Source of the DNA: Mycobacterium sp. OAS707
Lineage (GTDB): Bacteria; Actinomycetota; Actinomycetes; Mycobacteriales; Mycobacteriaceae
DNA: 64,000 bases
Direction: 5' to 3'
Assembly (NCBI RefSeq): GCF_014873705.1
Contig: NZ_JADBDS010000001.1
Location: forward strand, 1,798,001-1,862,000
The notes beneath the pieces are model-generated. The model saw only the letters and a program-made list of their open reading frames with translations. It was not told where the DNA came from and ran no database searches. Numbering within the stretch: the stretch's first letter is position 1; every line of letters starts with the position of its first letter. Shown in pieces: positions 55,960 through 64,000 of the stretch. The translations under genes were made by a program, and so were the position numbers.

Positions 55960-57372
55960 TCAGGTCCGGATCTGGGGTTTGAGCGCGCCGGCGTGCCGTT
56001 CGCGCACCACCCCGGTCCATAGGCCGGCACCGTACGCGATGTCGTCGAGCCGCTTCAGCAGTATGTAGGTCAGCAACCCGACTCGCTTGGTGTCGTCGTC
56101 GACGTTGCCGTTGCGGGTGATCCAGTCCACCACCCCGTCGACCACGGCTGCCACGAGCACCACCTGGCGACAGCGCCTGGACAACAGGGCGGCGATCAGG
56201 GCGACGGGCCAGTAGTGCCGACAGATCGCGGAGGCCAGTTGCAGGGCCGCCGACCACAGGCCGTGCGCGGCGACGACCGCCACCTCCTTGGGTTCGGTCT
56301 CGACCGTGCTCAGCGAATTGGCGATGCGCCGGCCGGTGATGGCCGCGACGATCATCGACGCCAGGTAGCCGATTCCCGAACCCATTGCGAGCAGGATCCA
56401 CACCACCAACGTCCATCCGGAGATCACCAGAGGCGCGGTCTTGCCGGGATGCCGGATCGACAAGGGAGCGGCCGATTCACCGTAAAAAGACTTGCGCGCG
56501 AACCACTCTCGCATTTGGGTGCGATGGTCGTGGGCGACAAGCGCGATGGGTTCGTACCGCAGTCGCGCACCCGCCTCGATGAAGCGCCAACACAGGTCGA
56601 CGTCCTCACCGGACTTCAGCGTCTCGTCGAAGCCGCCCAGGTCCTTGATCACGGCACGGCGGCAGATGATGGCCGCGCTGGGGACGTAAGACACCGTGCC
56701 GTACGGCACGACCGGGGCCTCGCGTAGCCCGAGGTCCAGAGACGAACGCACCGCCTCGTAGCGCGCCACCAGGTTGTCGGCCTGGCGCAACCCGACGATG
56801 CGCGGGGCGACCAACGCGACGGCAGGATCGCAGAAGTGTCCGAGCAGCGCCTCGAGCCACCCGCGCCTCGGCACGACGTCGGAATCCAGAAAGGCCACGA
56901 AGTCGGTGTTGCACGCCGCCAGCCCGGTGTTGCGCGCAGCGGCAGGCCCCTTGCTGCGCGGGTGGCGCAGCACTTGAATGTCGCAGTGCATGTCGGCGAA
57001 GTCGCTCTGCTGCACGGGTGTGGCCGACCCGTCGTCGACTACCACGACGCGCATGCCGCGCAGTGTGCCGATCAGACGAAGAAGGCCAGAGAAGTTGTCC
57101 CGCACCGGAATAACGACCGTGACATCGCGATGGGACGGTCCACTGGCGGGTCGCGGATGGGCTACCGTCGCGTCAAGCAGGGTGCGCGCGAGCTGTGCGC
57201 TGACCGCGTCGTGCACCTCGAGCCTGCCGCCGTTGAGCATGGTCTGCGCGGCGGGCGCCAGCCGCAGCAGCCGGGTCGGCGAACCGCCGAGCAGGGCGGA
57301 CCCCTCTCCGAGCACCTTCACCCGGCGATCGACCTGAACGGCGAAGCCGTCGGGCAGCCGCGGTCCCGTCAT
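55960..57372 (-). CDS. mftF: mycofactocin glycosyltransferase MftF
   Basis: 470 residues from ATG 57372 ([20 protein letters not shown]), same length as Rv0696. A family-2 domain begins near residue 95: [51 protein letters not shown] and [19 protein letters not shown] (DxD). [15 protein letters not shown] is the acceptor-site motif. Membrane segments follow in the C-terminal third. It adds glucose units to premycofactocin to give oligoglucosylated mycofactocins. It overlaps mftE by ATGA. Confidence 0.96.
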   Translation of the reverse strand: MTGPRLPDGFAVQVDRRVKVLGEGSALLGGSPTRLLRLAPAAQTMLNGGRLEVHDAVSAQLARTLLDATVAHPRPASGPSHRDVTVVIPVRDNFSGLLRLIGTLRGMRVVVVDDGSATPVQQSDFADMHCDIQVLRHPRSKGPAAARNTGLAACNTDFVAFLDSDVVPRRGWLEALLGHFCDPAVALVAPRIVGLRQADNLVARYEAVRSSLDLGLREAPVVPYGTVSYVPSAAIICRRAVIKDLGGFDETLKSGEDVDLCWRFIEAGARLRYEPIALVAHDHRTQMREWFARKSFYGESAAPLSIRHPGKTAPLVISGWTLVVWILLAMGSGIGYLASMIVAAITGRRIANSLSTVETEPKEVAVVAAHGLWSAALQLASAICRHYWPVALIAALLSRRCRQVVLVAAVVDGVVDWITRNGNVDDDTKRVGLLTYILLKRLDDIAYGAGLWTGVVRERHAGALKPQIRT

Positions 57373-58112
57373 GTCAGCATCCCGTCGCGGTTGGGCGTCC
57401 AGGCGACGATACGCCGCAAACAATCCTCGATCATCGCCAGGTAGATCCGCTCCCCGTCTTGGGCCGTTGCCGTCGTCGGATCGCCGAGTACGCCGAGTTC
57501 GCTGACGGCGGCCACGCCGCCCTGACGCAACTGTGGCATCAACTGGGACAGCGGCGCACTGTTGCCGGGGAGCAGTTCATCGGTCCAGACGTCTTTCGGC
57601 GAAATATGTAGCAATACAGACGTTTCGGTGTGGCCGGCGTGGGCGTCGGCGTCATTCGCCGTGCACGAAACCCAACCCGCGTCGCGGCCCTCGTAGCGAA
57701 GCAAAGCCACCGCGGCCGCGAGCGCCTCGACGTTTCCGCCGTGTCCATTGACGAATACCAATCGCGATGCCCATCGCGAGGCTGACCGGCCGAACTCCAC
57801 GAGCAACAGCCGCAGCGCTGACGTGCCGATCGACACCGTGCCGGGGAAGCCCTCGTGCTCGCCGCTGGCGCCGTAACCGATCGCGGGCGCCAGGGCCCAG
57901 TTGGATTCATTTGCCTCTGCCAGCCGCTCAGCAACCGATGAAGCGACGGCGGTGGCGATCCGGGTATCGGTATCCAGCGGCAGATGCGGTCCGTGCTGTT
58001 CGACCGACCCTACCGGGATAATCAACGCTGGCGACGTGCTCTGAAGCTGTCTCGACGTTGAGTTCGCGAGGTCGGCAGGGAAAGCCACCCGCCGATGGTA
58101 GGCCGAATTCAC
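57369..58112 (-). CDS. mftE: mycofactocin precursor peptidase MftE (creatininase family)
   Basis: 247 residues from GTG 58112, which gives VNSAYHRRV as in Rv0695 (MNSSYHRRV); a longer open frame is rejected. Metal-binding residues lie in [47 protein letters not shown] and [17 protein letters not shown]. It cleaves the MftC-modified MftA peptide to release the Val-Tyr derived AHDP core. No ribosome binding site is visible; instead a perfect palindrome ends 6 bases before the start. A 133-base gap separates it from mftD, unlike the compact arrangement of the rest of the cluster. Confidence 0.95.
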   Translation of the reverse strand: MNSAYHRRVAFPADLANSTSRQLQSTSPALIIPVGSVEQHGPHLPLDTDTRIATAVASSVAERLAEANESNWALAPAIGYGASGEHEGFPGTVSIGTSALRLLLVEFGRSASRWASRLVFVNGHGGNVEALAAAVALLRYEGRDAGWVSCTANDADAHAGHTETSVLLHISPKDVWTDELLPGNSAPLSQLMPQLRQGGVAAVSELGVLGDPTTATAQDGERIYLAMIEDCLRRIVAWTPNRDGMLT

Positions 58113-58118
58113 CTGGCG

Positions 58119-58137
58119 TGCGCCAATTGTTGGCGCA
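58119..58137. promoter_or_regulatory. perfect palindrome directly before mftE
   Basis: TGCGCCAATTGTTGGCGCA has 8-bp perfect arms (TGCGCCAA/TTGGCGCA) and a 3-base centre. A second overlapping palindrome, GCGCATGCGC, spans 58133-58142. The first lies 6 bases before the mftE start codon in the only sizeable gap of the mft operon (58113-58245). It may be an operator for an internal promoter or an RNA hairpin that controls mftE-F-G translation. Confidence 0.6.
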
Positions 58138-58245
58138 TGCGCAGCAATTGATTTCCCTGAATTTTCCTCGGCCGCCTCAGCGCAGCCACGCCAGCCCCCT
58201 CCGCCACGTCTGTACCAGGATCTTCGGCCCCGCCCGGTTTGCCCG

Positions 58246-59439
58246 TCAGGAATCGGCGCCTGGGGGCACCCCGAGCGCGCGGGTGAAGCCCGGTGGGACG
58301 AGCACGTCGCCGGCAACAAGATCATGGACCGACGCGCGGCCGAGGCCCATCAATGCCGAGTCGATGCCGCCGCGCAGGACGTCGAGTACGTTCTCGACCC
58401 CAGCTTGACCGTTGGCCGCCAGGCCCCAGAGGTAGGCCCGGCCGATCATCACCGCGCGCGCGCCGAGCGCGAGCGCCTTCACCACGTCGCTGCCGCGCCG
58501 GATGCCGCCGTCCAACAACACCTCGACCTGGTCGCCGACGGCATCGGCGATCACGGGCAGCGCCCTTATTGACGCCGGTGTGCCGTCCAGGTTGTTGCCG
58601 CCGTGGTTGGATACCGAGATTGCCGAAACACCGGCATCCACAGCACGTTTCGCGTCATCGACGCGCATAACGCCCTTGAGCATGAACGGCCCGCCCCACA
58701 GCTCGCGCAGCCAGGCGATGTCCTCCCACGTGGGTGGAGGCGTGCCCATCCATTCGCCGTATGCCTGGAAGAACGGCGGGCCAGTTTCACCGCGCGCCGC
58801 CTGGTTCGGCACACAAAGGTCGGGCGGCCGGACGTTCCTGGCCCATTGCATCGAATAGCGCGGCCGTCTCACGAGCTCTGGCAGCATCGAGACGATCGTG
58901 CCAAGGCTCATCTTCTCGGGGATCTTCGGGCTGCCCCAGTCGCGACCGTGCGAGAAGCTCCAATCGGTGGTGACGATGAGCCCGACGGCCCCCGCCTCCC
59001 GTGCCCGTTGCACCCGCGCAGCGATCGCGTCACGTCCGCCGAGCCAGTACACCTGAAAGAACAACTTGGGGTTGGCGGCAATGACCTCTTCGATCGGCTT
59101 GCTCGCAAACGACGAAAGGCCCATCGCGGTGCCGCGGGCGGCTGCCGCCCTCGCAACCGCGACCTCACCGTCGGGATGTACGGTCTGCACACCGGTAGGT
59201 GAAATCAGGACTGGCAACGAGATCTCTTGTCCCATAACGGTCGTCGCGAGATCACGCTTCTCGATTGCGCCGATGACGTGCGGGGCGAAGCCGAGCTCGC
59301 CAAAAGCCTCGACGTTGCCGCTGACCGTCATCCCCTTCTCGCTGCCCGCAACCAACGCACCATAGACGGACTTGGGCAGCCGCTTCTTCGCGCGCTCCTG
59401 CGCGATGGCGACGGTTTCGAACCATTTGTCGCGAGCCAT
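58246..59439 (-). CDS. mftD: premycofactocin synthase MftD (FMN-dependent 2-hydroxyacid-oxidase family)
   Basis: 397 residues, very like Rv0694. The FMN-dependent alpha-hydroxyacid dehydrogenase fold shows LPVLISPTGVQTVHPDGEVA, RGTAMGLSSFASKPIEEVIA, FMLKGVMRVDDAKRAVDAG, the catalytic-His motif SVSNHGGNNLDGTPASIRAL and VLLDGGIRRGSDVVKALALG. It oxidises AHDP to premycofactocin, giving the redox-active alpha-keto amide. It lies 3 bases after mftC. Confidence 0.96.
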   Translation of the reverse strand: MARDKWFETVAIAQERAKKRLPKSVYGALVAGSEKGMTVSGNVEAFGELGFAPHVIGAIEKRDLATTVMGQEISLPVLISPTGVQTVHPDGEVAVARAAAARGTAMGLSSFASKPIEEVIAANPKLFFQVYWLGGRDAIAARVQRAREAGAVGLIVTTDWSFSHGRDWGSPKIPEKMSLGTIVSMLPELVRRPRYSMQWARNVRPPDLCVPNQAARGETGPPFFQAYGEWMGTPPPTWEDIAWLRELWGGPFMLKGVMRVDDAKRAVDAGVSAISVSNHGGNNLDGTPASIRALPVIADAVGDQVEVLLDGGIRRGSDVVKALALGARAVMIGRAYLWGLAANGQAGVENVLDVLRGGIDSALMGLGRASVHDLVAGDVLVPPGFTRALGVPPGADS

Positions 59440-59442
59440 GAC

Positions 59443-60612
59443 CTATACCGGACTTTCATTGCAGGGCCTCGCGGGCGGTTTGGTGAGCAGTTTCAGCATC
59501 ACGGGAGCAGCGCGGGAATGGTCGACGCTCGACTTCGGCTTCACCCGGTCCCGCGCCAGCGCCGGAGCGCCGTAGCCCTCAACGCATTCGGGGTCGGGCC
59601 CGTCGAGCGGCAGGCCCGTGAAGAACTTCGCGGCCATGCAGCCGCCGCGGCAGCTGTCGTAGTGCCCGCAGCTGCCGCACGCCCCGGCCGACTGCGGTTC
59701 CCGCAGCTCCCGAAACAGCGGCGCGTTCTTCCACACGTTGTCAAAACCGCCATCGGACAAGATGTTTCCGGCAAGGAAGCGGTCGTGGATGGCGAACGGG
59801 CAGGCGTAGACGTCACCGACCGGGTCGATCAGGCACACCACGCGGCCGGCGCCGCACAGGTTGAGCCCGGCCAGCGCGCCCGGCTCGCCAAGGCCCGACA
59901 GGTGGAAGAAGGAGTCGCCGGTGAGCACCCGGTCGCCCTTGGCCACCAGCCAGTCGTAGAGCTGGACCTGCTGTTCGGCAGTCGGATGCAGTTCGTCCCA
60001 TACGTCAGCGCCGCGGCCGGACGGACGCAGCCGGGTGATCCGCAGGGTCGCACCGTAACGCGCTGCGAGAGCGGCGAATTCGTCCAGCTGGTCGACGTTG
60101 TGGCGCGTCACCACGACCGAGATCTTGGCATCCTTGAAGCCGGCCGCAGCCAGGTTCTCCAACGCCCGCGTCGCCATCGCGAACGAGCCTGCCCCGCGTA
60201 CGGCGTCGTTGACCTCGGCGGTCGCACCATCGAGCGAGATCTGCACATCGACGTAATCGCTTGCCGCCAGCCGGTTTGCGACCTCAGGGGTGATGCGCAC
60301 ACCGTTCGTGGAGAACTTCACCCCGACGTGATGTGCCGTCGCGTAGTCGACGAGTTCCCAAAAATCAGGCCGCACAGTCGGTTCGCCGCCGCCGATGTTC
60401 ACATAGAACACCTGCATGCGCTCGAGCTCGTCGATGATGTCCTTGCACTGCTGCGTCGTCAGCTCGCGAGGGTCGCGCTTGCCCGACGACGACAGGCAGT
60501 GCACACATGACAGGTTGCAGGCGTAGGTGAGCTCCCACGTCAGGCAGATCGGCGCGTCGAGTCCGTGCTCGAACTGTTCGACGAGCCGAGGTACCGGAGC
60601 CAAAGACGTCAT
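59443..60612 (-). CDS. mftC: mycofactocin radical SAM maturase MftC
   Basis: 389 residues from ATG 60612 (MTSLAPVPRLVEQFEHGLDA). The radical-SAM cluster motif CNLSCVHC follows ICLTWELTY at about residue 30, and VNIGGGEPTVRP is the GGE SAM-binding motif. The SPASM domain has cysteines in CGAGRVVC, ACPFAIHDRF and ACGSCGHYDSCRGGCMAAKF for two further Fe-S clusters. It oxidatively decarboxylates the C-terminal Tyr of MftA and then forms the carbon-carbon bond with Val. The start overlaps the mftB stop (ATGA). Confidence 0.97.
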   Translation of the reverse strand: MTSLAPVPRLVEQFEHGLDAPICLTWELTYACNLSCVHCLSSSGKRDPRELTTQQCKDIIDELERMQVFYVNIGGGEPTVRPDFWELVDYATAHHVGVKFSTNGVRITPEVANRLAASDYVDVQISLDGATAEVNDAVRGAGSFAMATRALENLAAAGFKDAKISVVVTRHNVDQLDEFAALAARYGATLRITRLRPSGRGADVWDELHPTAEQQVQLYDWLVAKGDRVLTGDSFFHLSGLGEPGALAGLNLCGAGRVVCLIDPVGDVYACPFAIHDRFLAGNILSDGGFDNVWKNAPLFRELREPQSAGACGSCGHYDSCRGGCMAAKFFTGLPLDGPDPECVEGYGAPALARDRVKPKSSVDHSRAAPVMLKLLTKPPARPCNESPV

Positions 60613-60896
60613 GCTTCTCCCGTCACGAGCATGTTGGACTGGGCGAGCACGCCGAGTGCGTGCAGATACGGCGCCTGTTGCGCGTCGTCGATCCCCGCGG
60701 CTCGGCAAGCCGAGCGAGCGTCGGGGTGGTCGCCAATCGAGTTGACCACCTCGACGATCGTCCGGTTTTTCAGGAACGACAGCTTGCGGGTGCCGAAGTG
60801 ATAGAGCAGCGCACCGAACGGCTCCGGCCGCACCGCCACTTGGCGATGCAGCCGCCAGCTGACATCCGGATCGAACGCCACGACAGGCGACGACAC
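60609..60896 (-). CDS. mftB: mycofactocin peptide chaperone MftB
   Basis: 95 residues from GTG 60896 (VSSPVVAFDPDVSWRLHRQV), close in length to Rv0692. It is a PqqD-like RiPP recognition element: PFGALLYHFGTRKLSFLKNR, then TIVEVVNSIGDHPDARSACR. It binds the MftA leader and presents it to MftC. It begins 2 bases after the mftA stop. Confidence 0.95.
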   Translation of the reverse strand: MSSPVVAFDPDVSWRLHRQVAVRPEPFGALLYHFGTRKLSFLKNRTIVEVVNSIGDHPDARSACRAAGIDDAQQAPYLHALGVLAQSNMLVTGEA

Positions 60897-60898
60897 GG

Positions 60899-60991
60899 TC
60901 AGTAGACCCCGCACATCCCGTCGATCGACACCTCTTCGACCAGCGTCTCGGTGACGAGTTCTTCGGCTTCGACCTGCTGGTTCGGCTCCAT
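60899..60991 (-). CDS. mftA: mycofactocin precursor peptide MftA
   Basis: 30 residues, [20 protein letters not shown] followed by [10 protein letters not shown]. The conserved C-terminus IDGMCGVY ends in the Val-Tyr pair that becomes the cofactor. AAAGGTG, 6 bases upstream, is the ribosome binding site. It is the first gene of the leftward mft operon and lies 88 bases from the divergent mftR. Confidence 0.96.
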   Translation of the reverse strand: MEPNQQVEAEELVTETLVEEVSIDGMCGVY

Positions 60992-61025
60992 GAGCAGCAC
61001 CTTTCGTATGGTTGGGTCTCGACAG

Positions 61026-61041
61026 TGTGACCGAGGTCGCA
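61026..61041. promoter_or_regulatory. probable MftR operator
   Basis: TGTGACCGAGGTCGCA is a palindrome with 7-bp arms and one mismatch around a GA centre. It lies between mftA (start 60991) and mftR (start 61080), the place expected for an autoregulated TetR repressor. A shared site could control both directions. Confidence 0.6.
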
Positions 61042-61079
61042 ATAATATGGCATCCAGTGCCGAAATGGAAGGGGTGGTG

Positions 61080-61703
61080 ATGCGGCCGGTATCCCAGCAC
61101 CGGGTGGGCCGGCGACGCTCCACGACCACCGACCACATCTCCAACGTCGCGATCGACCTGTTCGCGGCGCGCGGCTTCGACGAGGTCAGCGTCGATGACG
61201 TCGCCGAAGCCGTTGGCATCGCCCGTCGCACGCTGTTTCGCTACTACCCGTCCAAGAACGCGCTGCCGTGGGGCGATTTCGACGCACACCTCGACCACAT
61301 GCGCGATCTGCTCAATGAGCTGGAACCCGACGTACCCGTCAAAGAGGCGCTGCGCACAGCGTTGTTGGCGTTCAACAGCTTCGACGACCAGGAGACCGCA
61401 CGGCACCGGCAACGCATGCGGGTGATCCTGGAAACCGCTGCACTGCAGGCTTATTCGATGACCATGTACGCCGGCTGGCGCGCGGTCGTCGCCGCTTTCG
61501 TGGCGCAACGGCTCGGGGTGAAGGTCGAAGACATCGTGCCGCAGACGGTCGCGTGGACCATGCTCGGCGTCGCGCTGTCGGCCTACGAGAACTGGCTGGC
61601 CGACGAGTCGGTGTCCCTCGCTCAGGCGCTTGGCGCCGCGTTCGACACCGTCAGCGATGGGCTAGCCGCACTGGATGTGAAACGGCGCCCGAAAAATTCG
61701 TGA
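61080..61703 (+). CDS. mftR: TetR-family mycofactocin regulator MftR
   Basis: 207 residues from ATG 61080, behind GGAAGGGG; in-frame ATGs at 61047 and 61065 are alternatives. The helix-turn-helix is [20 protein letters not shown], then [20 protein letters not shown], and [20 protein letters not shown] is the MftR hallmark after it. The C-terminal domain contains [19 protein letters not shown]. It corresponds to Rv0691c. MftR is known to repress mft genes and to respond to long-chain acyl-CoA. It is divergent from mftA. Confidence 0.95.
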   Translation: MRPVSQHRVGRRRSTTTDHISNVAIDLFAARGFDEVSVDDVAEAVGIARRTLFRYYPSKNALPWGDFDAHLDHMRDLLNELEPDVPVKEALRTALLAFNSFDDQETARHRQRMRVILETAALQAYSMTMYAGWRAVVAAFVAQRLGVKVEDIVPQTVAWTMLGVALSAYENWLADESVSLAQALGAAFDTVSDGLAALDVKRRPKNS

Positions 61704-61745
61704 TTGAGGCGTCGGAGTTGGCGCCGCGGCGGCGACGATAAGGGT

Positions 61746-62270
61746 GTGAGCGCCGAACCGAACGGCAACGACGCTCCGCAGACCCTGCTGGCGCTGTACG
61801 ACGATGCCCTCCCGGTCGTATACGGGTACTTCGTCCGGCGCTGCGGCGACCGCGGAACCGCCGAGGATCTGACCTCGGACACCTTTCTGGCGGCGATGGA
61901 TGCTGCCCGCAAGGAAACGCCTCCCCCGATGACGATCCCGTGGCTGCTGGGGGTGGCGCGCCACAAACTCGCCGACCACTACCGGCGTCGGCACGACCGG
62001 TTCAGCGTGCCGGTGGCCGAACTTCCAGAAGCGGTGGATCCCGCCGACGGTTGGGATGCGGCGCTGGATCGCATAGTCGCCGAAAGCGTGCTCGCCAGAC
62101 TGCCTGAGCAGCATCGCACGGTGCTGGCGCTGCGCTACATGGACGACTGCTCGGTGCCGGAGTGCGCCGAGTTGATCGGCCGCACCGTCCACGCGACGGA
62201 GGCGCTCTTGGTGCGGGCCAGGCGCGCCTTCCGATCTCACTATCCGGAGCCGGAAGGAGGGAAGCCATGA
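61746..62270 (+). CDS. ECF-type RNA polymerase sigma factor
   Basis: 174 residues from GTG 61746. Region 2 is at about 12-75 (LYDDALPVVYGYFVRRCGDR, then GTAEDLTSDTFLAAMDAARK, with PWLLGVARHKLADHYRRR). Region 4 is at about 115-165 (VLARLPEQHRTVLALRYMDD, CSVPECAELIGRTVHATEAL). The short linker and lack of C-terminal domain mark an ECF factor. The next gene starts inside its stop codon (ATGA) and begins with an anti-sigma-like segment, so the pair is probably sigma factor and regulator. It lies 42 bases after mftR on the same strand. Confidence 0.88.
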   Translation: MSAEPNGNDAPQTLLALYDDALPVVYGYFVRRCGDRGTAEDLTSDTFLAAMDAARKETPPPMTIPWLLGVARHKLADHYRRRHDRFSVPVAELPEAVDPADGWDAALDRIVAESVLARLPEQHRTVLALRYMDDCSVPECAELIGRTVHATEALLVRARRAFRSHYPEPEGGKP

Positions 62271-63556
62271 ACAACAACACAGATCCGCTGACCGTGCTTC
62301 ATGGCGACGAGCTTCCCGTCCAACCCGATCCGGAGTTCGCGGCCCGCCTTCGTGCCCGCCTGGAATCCGCTGTGACCTTTTTCGGGTCCCAACCCAACAG
62401 AACCCAAGGAGTCCTCATGAGTGGCACCGACACCGCCCTTGCCGAGCTCAACGAGCCAACCGTTGCGCCACCCCCACGTGCGGCGGCGCTGCCGTACCTG
62501 GCCGTTGCCAACGCGCGCGATGCCATTGCCTGGTACGTCGACACATTCGGCGCCGCAGTGGTGGGCGAGCCGTACGAGATGGACGACGGTCGCATCGGCC
62601 ACGCCGAACTCGCAATTGGCGGAGGCGTGCTGTACCTGTCCGACGAGTATCCGGCCCTCGGGGTGAAAGCACCTGCACCACAAGCGACTTCGGTCAGCTT
62701 GATGCTCCACGTATCCGATACCGATGCCACGCTGGAACGCGCCAGGGAGCGGGGTGCGCAGGTGCAACGGGAAGCGTACGAGAACTACGGCGGCCGCAAT
62801 GCCACGATCATCGACCCGTTTGGTCATCGCTGGATGCTCAGCGGACCGGTGACCGGCGCGGCCATTCCGATCCAGCACGGCGACGTCGGCTATGTCTCGG
62901 TCTGGACGCCGGACGCCGACCGGGCGGCGGCGTTCTACGGCCACGTGCTCGGGTGGATATACGACCCGCAGACCCACGAGGTCACCAACACCACGCAACA
63001 CATCGGCATCTACAGCGTCGCCAGTCCTCAGGGCATGCTCTGCTGCTATGCCGTTGCCGATCTGCAGGGCGCGCGCCGGGCGATCCTCGACGGCGGCGGC
63101 GCCGTAGGTGAGGAGCAACAGTTCGACTTCGGCACCGTGCTCGACGCCACCGACCCGCAGGGTATTGCATTCGCGGTGTTCCAGCCAAGGGCCGGCGAAC
63201 CGCGACCTGCGCTCAACGGCGCTGGGCCGGGCGAACTTTCGTACATCACTTACGAAGTGCCCGACTCGGCGGCATTCAGGTCGTTCTACAGCGGCGTGCT
63301 GTTCTGGACCTTCGAACCGGGCCGCATCGACGACGGTTGGGGCGTGCAGCAGACCCATCCGATGGCCGGTGTCGCGGGTGGCGGCGCGACAGCGGTGACC
63401 GTGCCGATGTGGACGGTCGAAGACATCGACGCCGCGGTGGCCCGGGTACGCCAGGCCGGCGGCACGATCATCGAAGAGCCCTCACAGCAGCCTTACGGGA
63501 AGATGGCGCAGTGCACCGACGACCAGGGCACGCGCTTCTACCTCGGCGAGTTCTAG
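62267..63556 (+). CDS. multi-domain VOC (glyoxalase/bleomycin-resistance fold) protein with sigma-coupled N-terminus
   Basis: 429 residues from ATG 62267 (GGAGGGAAGCC upstream). Residues 1-50 (PLTVLHGDELPVQPDPEFAA, then RLRARLESAV) look like the cytoplasmic stub found in proteins encoded after ECF sigma factors. Three VOC-type domains follow: about 75-200 (PYLAVANARDAIAWYVDTFG), 205-315 (GYVSVWTPDADRAAAFYGHV) and 320-429 (SYITYEVPDSAAFRSFYSGV). A second start, ATG 62417, has its own AAGGAG and would give a 379-residue VOC-only form. Metal-ligand residues vary between domains, so enzymatic activity is uncertain; sequestration of a small molecule is possible. Confidence 0.82.
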   Translation: MNNNTDPLTVLHGDELPVQPDPEFAARLRARLESAVTFFGSQPNRTQGVLMSGTDTALAELNEPTVAPPPRAAALPYLAVANARDAIAWYVDTFGAAVVGEPYEMDDGRIGHAELAIGGGVLYLSDEYPALGVKAPAPQATSVSLMLHVSDTDATLERARERGAQVQREAYENYGGRNATIIDPFGHRWMLSGPVTGAAIPIQHGDVGYVSVWTPDADRAAAFYGHVLGWIYDPQTHEVTNTTQHIGIYSVASPQGMLCCYAVADLQGARRAILDGGGAVGEEQQFDFGTVLDATDPQGIAFAVFQPRAGEPRPALNGAGPGELSYITYEVPDSAAFRSFYSGVLFWTFEPGRIDDGWGVQQTHPMAGVAGGGATAVTVPMWTVEDIDAAVARVRQAGGTIIEEPSQQPYGKMAQCTDDQGTRFYLGEF

Positions 63557-63563
63557 TGATTGC

Positions 63564-64000
63564 TCAGCCGAGGACGTCGGCGATGGGTGCGCCCGCGGCG
63601 ATCTTGTTGCGGGCCTTCATCACCTTGCCCGGCATCCCGCCACCGACGACACCGGCGACCACACCGTCGCGCTCGTAGAACGCCAGGAACTTGCGGCCGT
63701 CGTCCTCGACGATGTGCACCGTGTCGGTGGCCTCGGGCTCACCGAGGCACTGGATCTTGACGTCGTACTGATCGCTCCAGAAGTACGGCACGGTGACCGT
63801 GGCCGGTGCGTCCTGGCCGAGCATCGCGGGCACCAGCGCACGCGCCTGGTCAGCGACATTGCTCCAATGTTCCACGCGCACTTGGTGTCCCACCGGATGG
63901 CGCCACGATGCCACGTCCCCGATCGCCCACACGTGCGGGGTAGCGGTACGGCCGACTTCGTCGCAGACCACGCCGTTGTCGACCTCGATGCCGCTGCCCT
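63564..64000 (-). CDS. NAD(P)H-dependent flavoprotein (ferredoxin reductase type), C-terminal part
   Basis: Last 145 codons only; the gene continues past the window end. GSGIEVDNGVVCDEVGRT, then HVWAIGDVASWRHP, is the second FAD-binding motif (TxxxxxAIGD), followed by RVEHWSNVADQARALVPAML and YFWSDQYDVKIQCLG, the pattern of rubredoxin/ferredoxin reductases. The position matches Rv0688, the ferredoxin-reductase-like protein near the mft cluster of M. tuberculosis. It could serve P450s such as the one at 51011. Confidence 0.85.
   Translation of the reverse strand, partial: GSGIEVDNGVVCDEVGRTATPHVWAIGDVASWRHPVGHQVRVEHWSNVADQARALVPAMLGQDAPATVTVPYFWSDQYDVKIQCLGEPEATDTVHIVEDDGRKFLAFYERDGVVAGVVGGGMPGKVMKARNKIAAGAPIADVLG

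Overview
The window is a GC-rich (about two-thirds G+C by eye) chromosomal segment of a mycobacterium, most likely an environmental, fast-growing Mycolicibacterium-type species. The evidence is gene content and order. The complete mycofactocin cluster, the S10 and spc ribosomal protein operons, an arylsulfatase and its formylglycine-generating enzyme between those operons, then sppA, fucA, serA2, xylB and a family of mycobacterial SAM-dependent methyltransferases follow the order known from Rv0688 to Rv0731c of M. tuberculosis, read in the opposite direction. No tRNA, rRNA, insertion sequence, phage gene or CRISPR array was seen.

Layout. 1-2940: four tandem paralogous methyltransferases (the first cut by the window edge). 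2951-8400: two tandem large exported proteins (Ser/Thr-rich stalk, cadherin/VCBS-like domain, TolB/WD40-like propeller) that share an almost identical 1-kb block. Next comes a TetR regulator whose upstream region holds palindromes repeated every 22 bp. 9254-12237: sugar-acid type catabolic genes (xylB, serA2, fucA). 12317-19428: a methyltransferase with a divergent AraC regulator, a dehydrogenase pair, signal peptide peptidase SppA, an F420-type oxidoreductase and a small Gly/Cys-repeat secreted protein. 19477-23676: spc operon rplN to rplO on the minus strand. 24014-40617: a 17-kb accessory block lying exactly between the spc and S10 operons. It holds a DMT transporter, an SDR, the sulfatase/FGE/lipoprotein operon, a TetR-controlled membrane protein, a methyltransferase, zwf and a four-gene polysaccharide operon (BcsB-like protein, membrane protein with exosortase-like features, processive family-2 glycosyltransferase, GT-C-like membrane protein). 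40666-46197: S10 operon rpsJ to rpsQ. 46586-54632: LEH-like and SnoaL-like proteins, an M48 protease, a lipoprotein esterase, a P450, and a TetR/MFS pair. 54525-61703: mycofactocin genes mftG to mftA with divergent mftR. 61746-63556: an ECF sigma factor translationally coupled to a multi-domain VOC protein. 63564-64000: end of a ferredoxin-reductase-like flavoprotein.

How the parts work together. The ribosomal genes form two leftward operons. Each has a recognisable sigma-A-like promoter, and both promoters are followed by the same CGGGTTGCCTTG sequence at the same distance from the -10 box, which suggests joint control. The mft genes make the redox cofactor mycofactocin: peptide MftA, chaperone MftB, radical SAM enzyme MftC, peptidase MftE, flavoenzyme MftD, glucosyltransferase MftF and GMC dehydrogenase MftG. 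The sulfatase carries the CSPTR motif that the neighbouring FGE would convert to formylglycine. The best candidate for an undescribed system is the polysaccharide operon at 33664-40305. It faces a 48-residue membrane protein across a promoter region that contains a sequence matching the core of the DosR hypoxia box. Several intergenic regions carry clear operator-like palindromes next to TetR genes; these are listed separately.
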